Source: an uncultured Oscillospiraceae bacterium (GTDB lineage: Bacteria > Bacillota > Clostridia > Oscillospirales > Ruminococcaceae). Taken from it: a stretch of DNA of 64,000 bases. The stretch spans positions 1 through 64,000 of the forward strand of contig CAKSIT010000006.1 of NCBI GenBank assembly GCA_934462925.1, in the 5' to 3' direction. The notes beneath the pieces are model-generated. The model was not told where the DNA came from. It did not search any database and worked only from the letters and a program-made list of their open reading frames with translations. The translations under genes were made by a program, and so were the position numbers. Below are positions 41,158-47,856 of this stretch, piece by piece; the first letter of the stretch is position 1, and the number at the start of each line of letters is the position of its first letter.

Positions 41158-42525
41158 ATGGCATTCGAGGGTCTTTCCTCAAAGCTCAGCGGGGTTTTCA
41201 GCAAGCTTAAGGGTCACGGAAAGCTCAGCGAAAAGGACATAAAGGACGCAATGCGAGAGGTGCGCATGGCGCTGCTTGACGCCGACGTTAACTACAAGGT
41301 CGCAAAGGACTTTGTAAACAGGGTCAGCGAAAAAGCTGTGGGCGAGAAGGTAATGGAAAGCCTTACTCCCGCGCAGCAGGTAATAGATATAGTGCATTCC
41401 GAGCTTATAGCGCTCATGGGCAACACCACCGCCAAGCTCGATTTCCCGTCAAAGCCGCCGTGCGTTATTATGATGTGCGGTTTGCAGGGCGCGGGTAAAA
41501 CCACGCATTGCGCTAAGCTTGCCAAGCACCTTATCGGGCAGAACCGCCGTCCGCTGCTTGTGGCGTGCGACGTGTACCGTCCCGCGGCGATAGAGCAGCT
41601 TAAGGTGGTAGGCGAAAAGGCGGGAGCGCACGTTTTTGAGATGGGTCAGGGCGACCCCGTGAAGATAGCGAAAGAGGGCATAAAGTACGCGCGCGACAAC
41701 GGATTCGACGTTGTGCTGCTCGATACGGCGGGTCGTCTGCATATAGACGAGCAGCTGATGGAGGAGCTTAAGAACATCAAGCGCGAAACAAGCCCGAACG
41801 AGATACTTCTCGTTGTGGATTCCATGCTCGGACAGGACGCGGTAAACGTTGCGGAGAGCTTCAACGGCGCGCTTGACATCACGGGCGTTATCCTTACGAA
41901 GCTTGACGGCGATACGAGAGGCGGCGCGGCGCTCACTGTGCTTGCGATAACGGGAAAGCCGATAAAGTTTGCGGGCATAGGCGAGAAGCTCGACGATATC
42001 GAGCCGTTCTACCCAGACAGAATGGCGAGCCGCATTTTAGGCATGGGCGACGTGCTGACGCTTATCGACAAGGCAAAGACAGCTATTGACGAAAAGGCGG
42101 CTGCCAAGGCCATGCAGAAAATGCAGGAGAATAAGTTCGACCTTAACGACCTTTACGCGCAGTTTGAGCAGATTGAGAAAATGGGCAGCATTCACTCCAT
42201 TATCAATATGCTCCCGGGCGTTTCGGGCAAGGTAAAGGAAGAAGACATAGACGAAAAGAAAATGCCGCGCACAAAGGCTATTATTTCGTCAATGACCCCA
42301 CGCGAGCGCGAGAAGCCCTCGATAATCGACGCGAAAAGAAAGCGCCGCATTGCAGCGGGCAGCGGCACGCGCGTTGAGGACGTAAACCAGCTGCTGCGCC
42401 AGTTTGAGCAGATGCAGAAGATGATGAAGCAGATGGGTTTTACAGGAAAGGGCAAGAAAAAGCGTATGCCGAGATTCCCCATGAATATGGGTGGAATGGG
42501 CGGCATGGGCGGCTTCCCGATGTAA
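41158..42525 (+). CDS. ffh: Signal recognition particle protein Ffh (SRP54)
   Basis: A 455-residue GTPase that binds SRP RNA and signal sequences and delivers ribosomes to FtsY at the membrane. Domains: N (about 1-90), G (GLQGAGKTTHCAKLA near residue 105; DTAGRLHID; TKLDGDTRGGAAL) and M (from about 295, GMGDVLTLIDKAK). A Met/Gly-rich tail ends the protein. AAGGAGG precedes the ATG. Its RNA partner is encoded at 57883-58010. Confidence 0.98.
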   Translation: MAFEGLSSKLSGVFSKLKGHGKLSEKDIKDAMREVRMALLDADVNYKVAKDFVNRVSEKAVGEKVMESLTPAQQVIDIVHSELIALMGNTTAKLDFPSKPPCVIMMCGLQGAGKTTHCAKLAKHLIGQNRRPLLVACDVYRPAAIEQLKVVGEKAGAHVFEMGQGDPVKIAKEGIKYARDNGFDVVLLDTAGRLHIDEQLMEELKNIKRETSPNEILLVVDSMLGQDAVNVAESFNGALDITGVILTKLDGDTRGGAALTVLAITGKPIKFAGIGEKLDDIEPFYPDRMASRILGMGDVLTLIDKAKTAIDEKAAAKAMQKMQENKFDLNDLYAQFEQIEKMGSIHSIINMLPGVSGKVKEEDIDEKKMPRTKAIISSMTPREREKPSIIDAKRKRRIAAGSGTRVEDVNQLLRQFEQMQKMMKQMGFTGKGKKKRMPRFPMNMGGMGGMGGFPM

Positions 42526-42537
42526 AGGAGAAAAGCT

Positions 42538-42750
42538 GTGAATATACTCATGGGTATAGTGCTTATGCTGTGCGGCGCATTTGTCGTTGTATGCTGCGTG
42601 TTCAATTTTGAGTGGTACTTCAACACGCGCAAGGCACGGCGCTTTGTAAACCTCGTCGGCAGGACGGCGGCGCGGATAGTCTACGGCGTTGTCGGATTTC
42701 TGTTCGTTGTAGTGGGGTTGGCGGTAATATGCTATGAGGCGTTTGTTTGA
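42538..42750 (+). CDS. Two-TM small membrane protein, Imm17-like
   Basis: A 70-residue protein starting at a GTG 8 bp after AAGGAG. Two TM helices (about 4-22 and 46-66) flank a polar loop, FNFEWYFNTRKARRFVNLVGRTAARIVYGVVG. This loop with W-F-N-T-R-K-A-R and GR-x-A-R-x-x-Y-G resembles the Imm17 family of small membrane proteins, found in toxin-immunity loci but also on their own. No toxin is adjacent here. It lies 12 bp after ffh, so it is probably co-transcribed. The family link is from memory. Confidence 0.55.
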   Translation: MNILMGIVLMLCGAFVVVCCVFNFEWYFNTRKARRFVNLVGRTAARIVYGVVGFLFVVVGLAVICYEAFV

Positions 42751-42803
42751 TTTCATTGTGTATATACACATGAATATATAAGTATTGAAGGGAGAATAAT
42801 AAA

Positions 42804-43034
42804 ATGGCAGTAAAAATCAGACTCAGAAGAATGGGCGCAAAGAAAGCTCCGTTCTACCGTGTAGTTGTTGCAGATTCCCGTTTCCCCAGAGATGGGCGTT
42901 TCATTGAGGAGCTGGGCTACTACGACCCCACCAAAGACCCCGTTGTTGTAAGCATCGACAAGGAGAAGGCTGAGGAGTGGATAAAGAACGGCGCACAGCC
43001 TACCGACACCGTAAAGAGACTGCTCAAGGGCTGA
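42804..43034 (+). CDS. rpsP: 30S ribosomal protein S16
   Basis: A 76-residue small-subunit protein that starts [26 protein letters not shown], the family signature, and contains [21 protein letters not shown] precedes the ATG. It sits in the conserved ffh-rpsP-khpA order. Confidence 0.97.
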   Translation: MAVKIRLRRMGAKKAPFYRVVVADSRFPRDGRFIEELGYYDPTKDPVVVSIDKEKAEEWIKNGAQPTDTVKRLLKG

Positions 43035-43101
43035 TTTTGCGGTATCCGCACAAGCGGGCGCAAGCCCGTGACCGTAACAAACCCCTAAGGAGGGATAATA
43101 T

Positions 43102-43338
43102 ATGATGAAAGAGCTGCTTATAACCATAGCCTCCGCCCTCGTTGAGGACAAGAGCGCCGTACAGGTAACAGCCGACGAGCCTGACGCAGAGGGCGTTACC
43201 GTGTATCACCTGCACGTTGCCCCCGACGACATGGGCCGCGTTATCGGAAAGCAGGGAAGAATCGCCAAGGCTATCCGTACAGTAATGCGCGCAGGCGCAG
43301 TAAGGGCGGACGAGAAGATTTCCGTCGAAATAGACTGA
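43102..43338 (+). CDS. khpA: KH-domain RNA-binding protein KhpA
   Basis: A 78-residue KH protein with the GxxG loop in DDMGRVIGKQGRIAKAIR (GKQG). In pneumococci and other Firmicutes KhpA pairs with KhpB (Jag) to control cell division and wall synthesis through RNA binding. AAGGAGGG precedes the ATG; the second Met could also serve. It follows rpsP in the usual order. Confidence 0.93.
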   Translation: MMKELLITIASALVEDKSAVQVTADEPDAEGVTVYHLHVAPDDMGRVIGKQGRIAKAIRTVMRAGAVRADEKISVEID

Positions 43339-43396
43339 CATCATAGAGGAGCGGCGGCATAATGTGCTGCCGCGCTTTTTATGGAGGTGAGGTTTT

Positions 43397-43597
43397 GTGG
43401 CTGTAAGGGAAAACGAGAACAAGGAGATAGTAAAGGCGGTGCGCGAGGGGCTTAAGAAAACGGGCGGCTACTGCCCCTGCCGTCTTGCAAGGACTCCAGA
43501 GAACAAGTGTATCTGCGAGGAGTTCAGGCGGCAGATTGCAGACCCCGATTTTGAGGGCTACTGCCATTGTATGCTGTACTATAAGTCCAAGGACTAG
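43397..43597 (+). CDS. Small ferredoxin-thioredoxin reductase catalytic-domain-like protein
   Basis: A 66-residue protein with three Cys-x-Cys pairs: YCPC (26, 28), CIC (38, 40) and YCHC (56, 58). This CPC..CxC..CHC order is that of the catalytic subunit of ferredoxin-thioredoxin reductase, which holds a [4Fe-4S] cluster beside a redox disulfide. The distance from the first to the last pair matches the plant-type enzyme, although the middle pair is placed differently. It starts at a GTG after GGAGGTGAGG. It may reduce thioredoxin-like partners with ferredoxin. No variable subunit is seen. Confidence 0.8.
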   Translation: MAVRENENKEIVKAVREGLKKTGGYCPCRLARTPENKCICEEFRRQIADPDFEGYCHCMLYYKSKD

Positions 43598-43605
43598 CGT
43601 TTGCA

Positions 43606-43779
43606 GGCTGACGATAAAGGCACATCTGTAGGCGTAAGCTAGGCAGCGCGGCGTCCATGCCGCGCTTTTGGCTTACGCTTCGCAGCGTCCTGCTGCGTCG
43701 TCAACGTTATTTCGGCAGGCACAAAGCCTAGCCGAAATAACGTTTCCTAGCAGCTGCACCTTTCTCGCCAGCCTTAAAT
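43606..43779. mobile_element. Palindrome-rich repeat family D, MITE-like
   Basis: About 175 bp with imperfect inverted ends: GGCTGACGATAAAGG and, read in reverse, GGCTGGCGAGAAAGG (13 of 15 match), the similarity going on for about 8 bp. Inside are GCGCGGC / GCCGCGC, a GTAAGC / GCTTAC arm pair, and a very long hairpin AACGTTATTTCGGC / GCCGAAATAACGTT (43698-43740). No gene or clear target duplication is visible. A related fragment is at 36425-36460. Confidence 0.6.
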
Positions 43780-43907
43780 CTTAAACCATAAAGCAGGCGC
43801 TTTTTTGAGCAGCGCCCGCTTTTTTTGCGTGTTTTTTGAAAAAGGCATTCCCGCTTTTGCCTTTTAGCTGTTATAATATATGAAAGAGCTTTTTCGGAGG
43901 TGGCGCA
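43780..43907. other. Leader region of the second ECF operon
   Basis: A hairpin with stem GCGC..GCGC and T-rich flank (43797-43826) is a possible terminator for the preceding transcript. A perfect TATAAT lies at 43872-43877 without a good -35 at 17 bp (TCCCGC), as might be seen for a regulated or ECF-dependent promoter. GGAGGTGG precedes the sigma gene. Confidence 0.4.
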
Positions 43908-44441
43908 ATGCTGTCATACGCAGCAAGAATACTTGTAAACGAGGAGCAGCGCGGCTTTGTTGAGGACCTGTACAGGCAAAACGAACAGCTTTTGTACCGC
44001 GCGGCGTACTCCGTCGTGCATAACCGCGAGGACGCGGAGGACGCCGTGATGACAACGTTTCAGCGTGTAGCCGACAGGTTCGGGCGGCTGCGGTTTGACA
44101 ACGGCGCGCAGACGCGTGCGCTGCTTGTGACGATATGCCGCAACGCCGCCATAGACATCTACAACCGCAACGCCCGCATAACCGCCGACCCCGAACCCGA
44201 CCTTTCGCAGGGCGGCGAGGACGTGGAGGAAAAATTCCTCTGCGCGCTTCGCAGCGCGGAGCTTTCGCGCGCGATAGAGCGGCTCTCGCTGCGAAGCCGC
44301 GAGGTGATATTCCTGCGATACGTGCAGGAGCTTTCCACAAGGGATATCGGCGGGCTTTTCGGCATAACGCAGTCCGCGGTGCGAAAGCGGCTGTCTGCGG
44401 CGTACGGCGAGCTGCGCACGTTATTGGGAGGTGAAAAATGA
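43908..44441 (+). CDS. ECF-type RNA polymerase sigma factor
   Basis: A 177-residue sigma factor. Region 2 covers about 20-95 (LLYRAAYSVVHNREDAEDAVMTTFQRVADRF, then ALLVTICRNAAIDIYNR). Region 4 covers about 115-170 (LSLRSREVIFLRYVQELSTRDIGGLFGITQSAVRKRLSAAYGEL). GGAGGTGGC precedes the ATG. Its stop overlaps the next start (ATGA), the classic sigma/anti-sigma arrangement. It differs clearly from the sigma factor at 11.6-12.2 kb. Confidence 0.9.
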   Translation: MLSYAARILVNEEQRGFVEDLYRQNEQLLYRAAYSVVHNREDAEDAVMTTFQRVADRFGRLRFDNGAQTRALLVTICRNAAIDIYNRNARITADPEPDLSQGGEDVEEKFLCALRSAELSRAIERLSLRSREVIFLRYVQELSTRDIGGLFGITQSAVRKRLSAAYGELRTLLGGEK

Positions 44442-45091
44442 ACGGCTTGGATTCGGAGCTATGTGCAATGCTCTCGCAGAGCATTCTGCGCGATATACCC
44501 GATATGCCGAAGCACAGGTTTTCGCGCAAATACCGCAGGGAAATGCGGCTGCTGCTAGCGCCTAGGGTAAATCCCAGAAAGGCGCTTAAATACGCGTTTG
44601 TCGCCCTGCTGCTGGCGTGCGCGGGGGCTGCTACCGCCTGCACGGTAACGCGCTGCATTGCGGGGCTTGGCGTGTTCCGCTCGGAGCGCTACATGGGCAT
44701 AAACGGCTATACGGCGCAGGGCGAGAGTCCCGACAGGATACTTGAATATTACGAGCCTGCCGAGCTGCCCGAGGGCTTTGCTTTAAGCAGGGTGATTACG
44801 CCCGAATATTTGCTGCCGCTTAGCAGAAAGTGCGAATATACCGACGGAAAAGAGCGCTTTACATTTAAGCAGGCGGTAAAGAGCTGCTATTTTTACGGCT
44901 CTGTTACAGAAGCCGTCGGCAGCGTTAGCGAGGGCGTGATAAACGGACGGAGCGCGCTGTGGTTCTATGACGAAAAAGGGCTGTGCTTTGTGCTTGACGG
45001 CGGGGACTACATATTTGAGATACGCGGCGGCGTGACCGCAGAGCAGGCGGAGCGAATGCTCTTAACGCTTAAAATAAGGGAGGAGCAGTAA
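44438..45091 (+). CDS. Putative anti-sigma factor, DUF4367-like membrane protein
   Basis: A 217-residue protein with a basic cytosolic N-terminus (about 50 residues), one TM helix (about 51-69, ALKYAFVALLLACAGAATA) and an extracytoplasmic domain. The latter has the DUF4367-type run PAELPEGFALSRV and a C-terminal GGDYIFEIRGGVTAEQAERML. Coupling to the sigma gene supports an anti-sigma role. The next gene starts within its stop codon (TAATG). Confidence 0.75.
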   Translation: MNGLDSELCAMLSQSILRDIPDMPKHRFSRKYRREMRLLLAPRVNPRKALKYAFVALLLACAGAATACTVTRCIAGLGVFRSERYMGINGYTAQGESPDRILEYYEPAELPEGFALSRVITPEYLLPLSRKCEYTDGKERFTFKQAVKSCYFYGSVTEAVGSVSEGVINGRSALWFYDEKGLCFVLDGGDYIFEIRGGVTAEQAERMLLTLKIREEQ

Positions 45092-45720
45092 TGAAAAAGA
45101 AGATACTTATAGCGCTTGGCGCTACAGCCTGTTGAAAAAGTCCATTTTGCCCGCGTATGCGGGCTTTGAAATAACTTTTTTGCCTCGGGCTTCCCGAGGC
45201 AAAAAACACTTCTATCCGCACAAGTGTGCGGTTTGGCGGCAAGCCGTCAAACCGTGCGCGCAGTGCGGATGCCCCGTCGGGAAACCCCCGTATGGGGGTT
45301 TTTCGACGGTCTGTAGCGCTTGGCGCTATTCTGCTGGGGGCTGTCGTGTGGCTTGGTGGATATATGATATATATCTACAACACGGGGCTTTGTCAGATAA
45401 GCAAGAGCTATACGGAGTCCAGCGACGAGTATATCGAATCGTGGACTGTCATATACTCTCCGCTTTTCGGCGAGCTTATTTTGCCAAAAACCGAGGAACG
45501 GATATTTGAGTTTAACGACAGAAACCGCGCCGTGATATTGGACATTGCAGAAAACTGCGGCAAACCCTATCACATAGAAACCGACATGACCTTTGAGGAC
45601 GGCAGGACGATAGTCCGCTGGTACGGTACGTACACCGACGAAAGCGGCGGCGCGCAGACGTACGACAAGGCGGTGGTTTACGACTTCATTCTGAAGAACC
45701 ACGAAAACGGTACAATATAG
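45091..45720 (+). pseudogene. Small membrane-protein gene broken by repeat A3
   Basis: The gene starts MKKKILIALGA at 45091 and meets a stop 3 codons into the inserted element (MKKKILIALGATAC). After the element the frame resumes as ILLGAVVWLGGYMIYIY. Removing the 189-bp element and one 15-bp duplicate (204 bp) restores an unbroken frame of 141 codons: an N-terminal TM helix, then a soluble part (SYTESSDEYIESWTVIYSPLFG, and NENGTI-like end HENGTI). It was the third gene of the sigma/anti-sigma operon. A protein could still be made from a GTG inside the element, giving about 30 foreign residues, but no ribosome site supports this. Confidence 0.85.
45110..45328 (+). mobile_element. MITE-like repeat family A, copy A3 with 15-bp target duplication
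   Basis: The element is 45125-45313 (189 bp), CAGCCTGTTGAAAAAG to TTTTTCGACGGTCTG, flanked by the exact direct repeat TAGCGCTTGGCGCTA (45110-45124 and 45314-45328). That target is itself an inverted repeat (TAGCGC / GCGCTA). Because it lies in a coding sequence whose frame is restored on removal, it proves this family inserts and duplicates palindromic targets. Confidence 0.92.
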
Positions 45721-45723
45721 CAA

Positions 45724-45752
45724 AAGCCCTCTCATGCTAAGTGAGAGGGCTT
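45724..45752 (+). terminator. Terminator between convergent genes
   Basis: Perfect stem AAGCCCTCTCA / TGAGAGGGCTT, 4 bp after the broken gene. A short family A copy abuts its right edge. Confidence 0.75.
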
Positions 45753-45822
45753 CAGTCTGTCTGCATTTTGCCCGCATATGCAGGCTTTGAATCGCTTTTT
45801 GCTTCGGTTTTACGACGGTTTG
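45753..45822 (+). mobile_element. Repeat family A, internally deleted copy A5 (70 bp)
   Basis: Begins CAGTCTGTCTGCATTTTGCCC and ends TTTTACGACGGTTTG, matching both family ends, with the CCCGCATATGCAGG hairpin left and the middle 120 bp gone. It lies directly between a hairpin and the ydjH-like stop codon; no duplicate of the hairpin is seen. Confidence 0.65.
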
Positions 45823-46548
45823 TCAGAACGTGCCGTGGCTGCCGCCGTCGTCGTCGCTTGAGGAGCTGCTGTCGCTCTCGTGTTCTATTACCTCGAGCGT
45901 TTTGTAGAGGAAGATGTCGCGGCTGTATGTAAGGTTAAAGCCGTTGTTTGGAATGTAATTGTTGGCGTTGCGCTGCGCCGCGACAGAACGCAGCTGCGCT
46001 TTCAGCGTGCCTGTGCCGATAAGCGCCGCAACAAGCCCTATGCCAAGCGCTATGGGAACGCTCCACGGACTCATGGGCTTTTTGTAGGGAGAGCCGTTGT
46101 CCGCAAGGGTGAGCATTTCGTCGCAGCCCTCGGCAAAGCCCGTAAAGCCTGCGGCAAAGTCGTTGCGCTTAAGGTCGTCCTTAATGTCGGCGAACACCTT
46201 TTCGCGCGCGCTTTCGTTTAGCGCGTAGCGCGCATAGCCCTCGGTCGCCCATATCGCCCACTCTCTGCCGTCCATGCTAAGCAGGAATATAACGCCGTCG
46301 CCGTCGAACGAACCCTCGTACGTGGCGCGGGCGTCAGCCTCGGGGTCGCCGAGCGCGTCGTTTGTAGTTACGATAACTACGTTTGCGCTGTGCGCGTCGC
46401 TCACCTCGTCGAGAAGCGCGCTTACCTGCGCCGCCTCGTCGTCGGAGAGAAGCCCCGCGCCGTCGTAAAGCCTGCCGTCAGCAAAGGCGCACACGCTTAA
46501 AGCGCACATTGTAAGAGCGCAGGCAAAAGCTGTGATAAGTTTTTTCAT
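45823..46548 (-). CDS. ydjH: TPM-domain membrane protein, YdjH-like
   Basis: A 241-residue protein with a signal peptide (MKKLITAFACALTMCALSVCAFA), a TPM domain (RLYDGAGLLSDDEAAQVSALLDEVSDAHSANVVIVTTN, ending near residue 145), a TM helix (about 158-178) and an acidic/serine-rich C-terminus (SDSSSSSDDDGG). It lies 13 bp after the zinc-ribbon gene. In B. subtilis the YdjG-YdjH pair spans the membrane and brings PspA and the SPFH protein YdjI to the membrane under stress. The order ydjI-ydjG-ydjH differs from B. subtilis, and no pspA is in the window. Confidence 0.82.
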   Translation of the reverse strand: MKKLITAFACALTMCALSVCAFADGRLYDGAGLLSDDEAAQVSALLDEVSDAHSANVVIVTTNDALGDPEADARATYEGSFDGDGVIFLLSMDGREWAIWATEGYARYALNESAREKVFADIKDDLKRNDFAAGFTGFAEGCDEMLTLADNGSPYKKPMSPWSVPIALGIGLVAALIGTGTLKAQLRSVAAQRNANNYIPNNGFNLTYSRDIFLYKTLEVIEHESDSSSSSDDDGGSHGTF

Positions 46549-46561
46549 TCGCGCGCCCTCC

Positions 46562-47647
46562 TTACAGCAGATGAATAAGGAACATTACAGCGTAGGACAG
46601 AACCGCCGCCGTTACGCCTATTCCAAAGAAATAACGCCAGAAAATACCCTTGTCTGTGGGCAGATTGCCAACGAATTTGCCCGTCTGCCCGTTCATTGCA
46701 AAGGTAAAGGTCTCGCCGTTCCATTTTGTGGTGAGAAGCCACACGGGGCAGAGCGCGTAGCGCGTTTTGCCGTCTGTCAGCTGAATGCTGCCCGACTGCT
46801 TTGTAACGCCCACAAAGTCGCGCGTGGTGTCCTCGAACTTCTGCTCGGTGGAGTGCTTTATGCGCTCGTTTGCGCGCTCAACGCACTGCTCGTCGGAGAT
46901 GTCGTACTTGTCCGCAAGGTAGCCTGCAAGGTACGCCGTCTGGAAGTCCTGCGCCTGCCTGAAATCGAACGGCTCTATGCTCTCCATAAGGTCGTCTGCG
47001 ACCTTTGACGAGCCGTCAACGGGGACGGTTTCAAACTTTATGCTGCCCTTTCTTATAAGCGCAAAGTGGCTGGTTTCGGTGTATTCCTTGTTACCCCTCG
47101 ACCATGTGCGAATCTTCTCGCCCTTGTAGCGCATGGAGGCCTCAGCCTTTGCGTCAAACAGCCAGAACGGTACGTAAAGCGCCTTTATTTCCTCAATGTG
47201 ATTCTGCTGCTTGAAAACCTTGGGCAGCAGCTTTTTGCCCTTAAGGTGTTCGTTAAGCGCGGCTATGGCCTGCTCCTTGTTGAGCTTGAACGGTATAAGA
47301 CAGTCCGGGCGCAGGCTTCCTGCGAAGCTGCCCTTCATAACAACTGGGCTGTCGCAGTAGGGGCAGGTAGAAGCGCCCGTGGTTTCGTCCGCGGCAATTT
47401 CACCGCCGCAGCTCTCGCAGACGTATACTTTAAGCCCGTCCGCTTCGCCCGCGCCCCACTCGCCGCCCGCGCCGGTCTGCCACGGCATACTGTCGGGCTG
47501 CTCTGCGGAAAGCTCGTTGTCAAGCTCTTTAAGCGCCTCTACCTCAATAGTGTTGTCGCAGTAGGGGCATTTCATCTGCTGCAGCGTGCTGTCAAATTCC
47601 AGCTTGCCGCCGCAGCATGGGCATTTGTATTCAAGTAAGGTTGACAC
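46562..47647 (-). CDS. ydjG: Double zinc-ribbon membrane protein, YdjG-like
   Basis: A 361-residue protein, the same length as its paralogue at 22497-23582. Two zinc ribbons come first (CPCC..CPYC at about 9-30, CESC..CPYC at about 79-98), then PDCLIPFKLNKEQAIAALNEHLKGKKLLPKVFK, ALYVPFWLFD and VPVDGSSKVADDLMESIEPF, and a C-terminal TM helix (about 335-358). It is flanked by ydjI-like and ydjH-like genes, which completes the YdjGHI module. GGAGTAAC lies just before the ATG. Confidence 0.85.
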   Translation of the reverse strand: MSTLLEYKCPCCGGKLEFDSTLQQMKCPYCDNTIEVEALKELDNELSAEQPDSMPWQTGAGGEWGAGEADGLKVYVCESCGGEIAADETTGASTCPYCDSPVVMKGSFAGSLRPDCLIPFKLNKEQAIAALNEHLKGKKLLPKVFKQQNHIEEIKALYVPFWLFDAKAEASMRYKGEKIRTWSRGNKEYTETSHFALIRKGSIKFETVPVDGSSKVADDLMESIEPFDFRQAQDFQTAYLAGYLADKYDISDEQCVERANERIKHSTEQKFEDTTRDFVGVTKQSGSIQLTDGKTRYALCPVWLLTTKWNGETFTFAMNGQTGKFVGNLPTDKGIFWRYFFGIGVTAAVLSYAVMFLIHLL

Positions 47648-47696
47648 CTGTTACTCCTTTCACAAAAAAATGGGGACAGCGCTTATAAATATTAAA

Positions 47697-47845
47697 ATTA
47701 TTTTTTGCCTCGGGTTTCCCGAGGCAAAAAAACTTTTATCCGTACAAGTGTACGGTTTGGCGGTAAGCCGTCAAACCGTGCGCGCTGTGCGGATGTATCG
47801 GCGGAAACCCCCGCATGGGGTTTTCGCCGTTTCCTCACGCCGTCC
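47697..47845 (+). mobile_element. Repeat family A, 5'-truncated copy A4
   Basis: Starts inside the family at TTTTTTGCCTCGGG and runs to the GGGGTTTTCGCCG region. The left terminus and first hairpin are missing. The hairpin CCGTACAAGTGTACGG here differs from CCGCACAAGTGTGCGG in A2 and A3 by two paired changes (C to T, G to A), which keeps the stem. It lies between ydjI and ydjG. Confidence 0.75.
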
Positions 47846-47856
47846 CCGAAAAGCCG

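Noticed and set aside
45226..45720. A 164-codon open frame from a GTG inside repeat A3 into the broken gene
   Set aside because: The first part is translated repeat sequence, and no ribosome site precedes the GTG. The interrupted-gene reading explains the downstream part fully, so it is annotated as a pseudogene.
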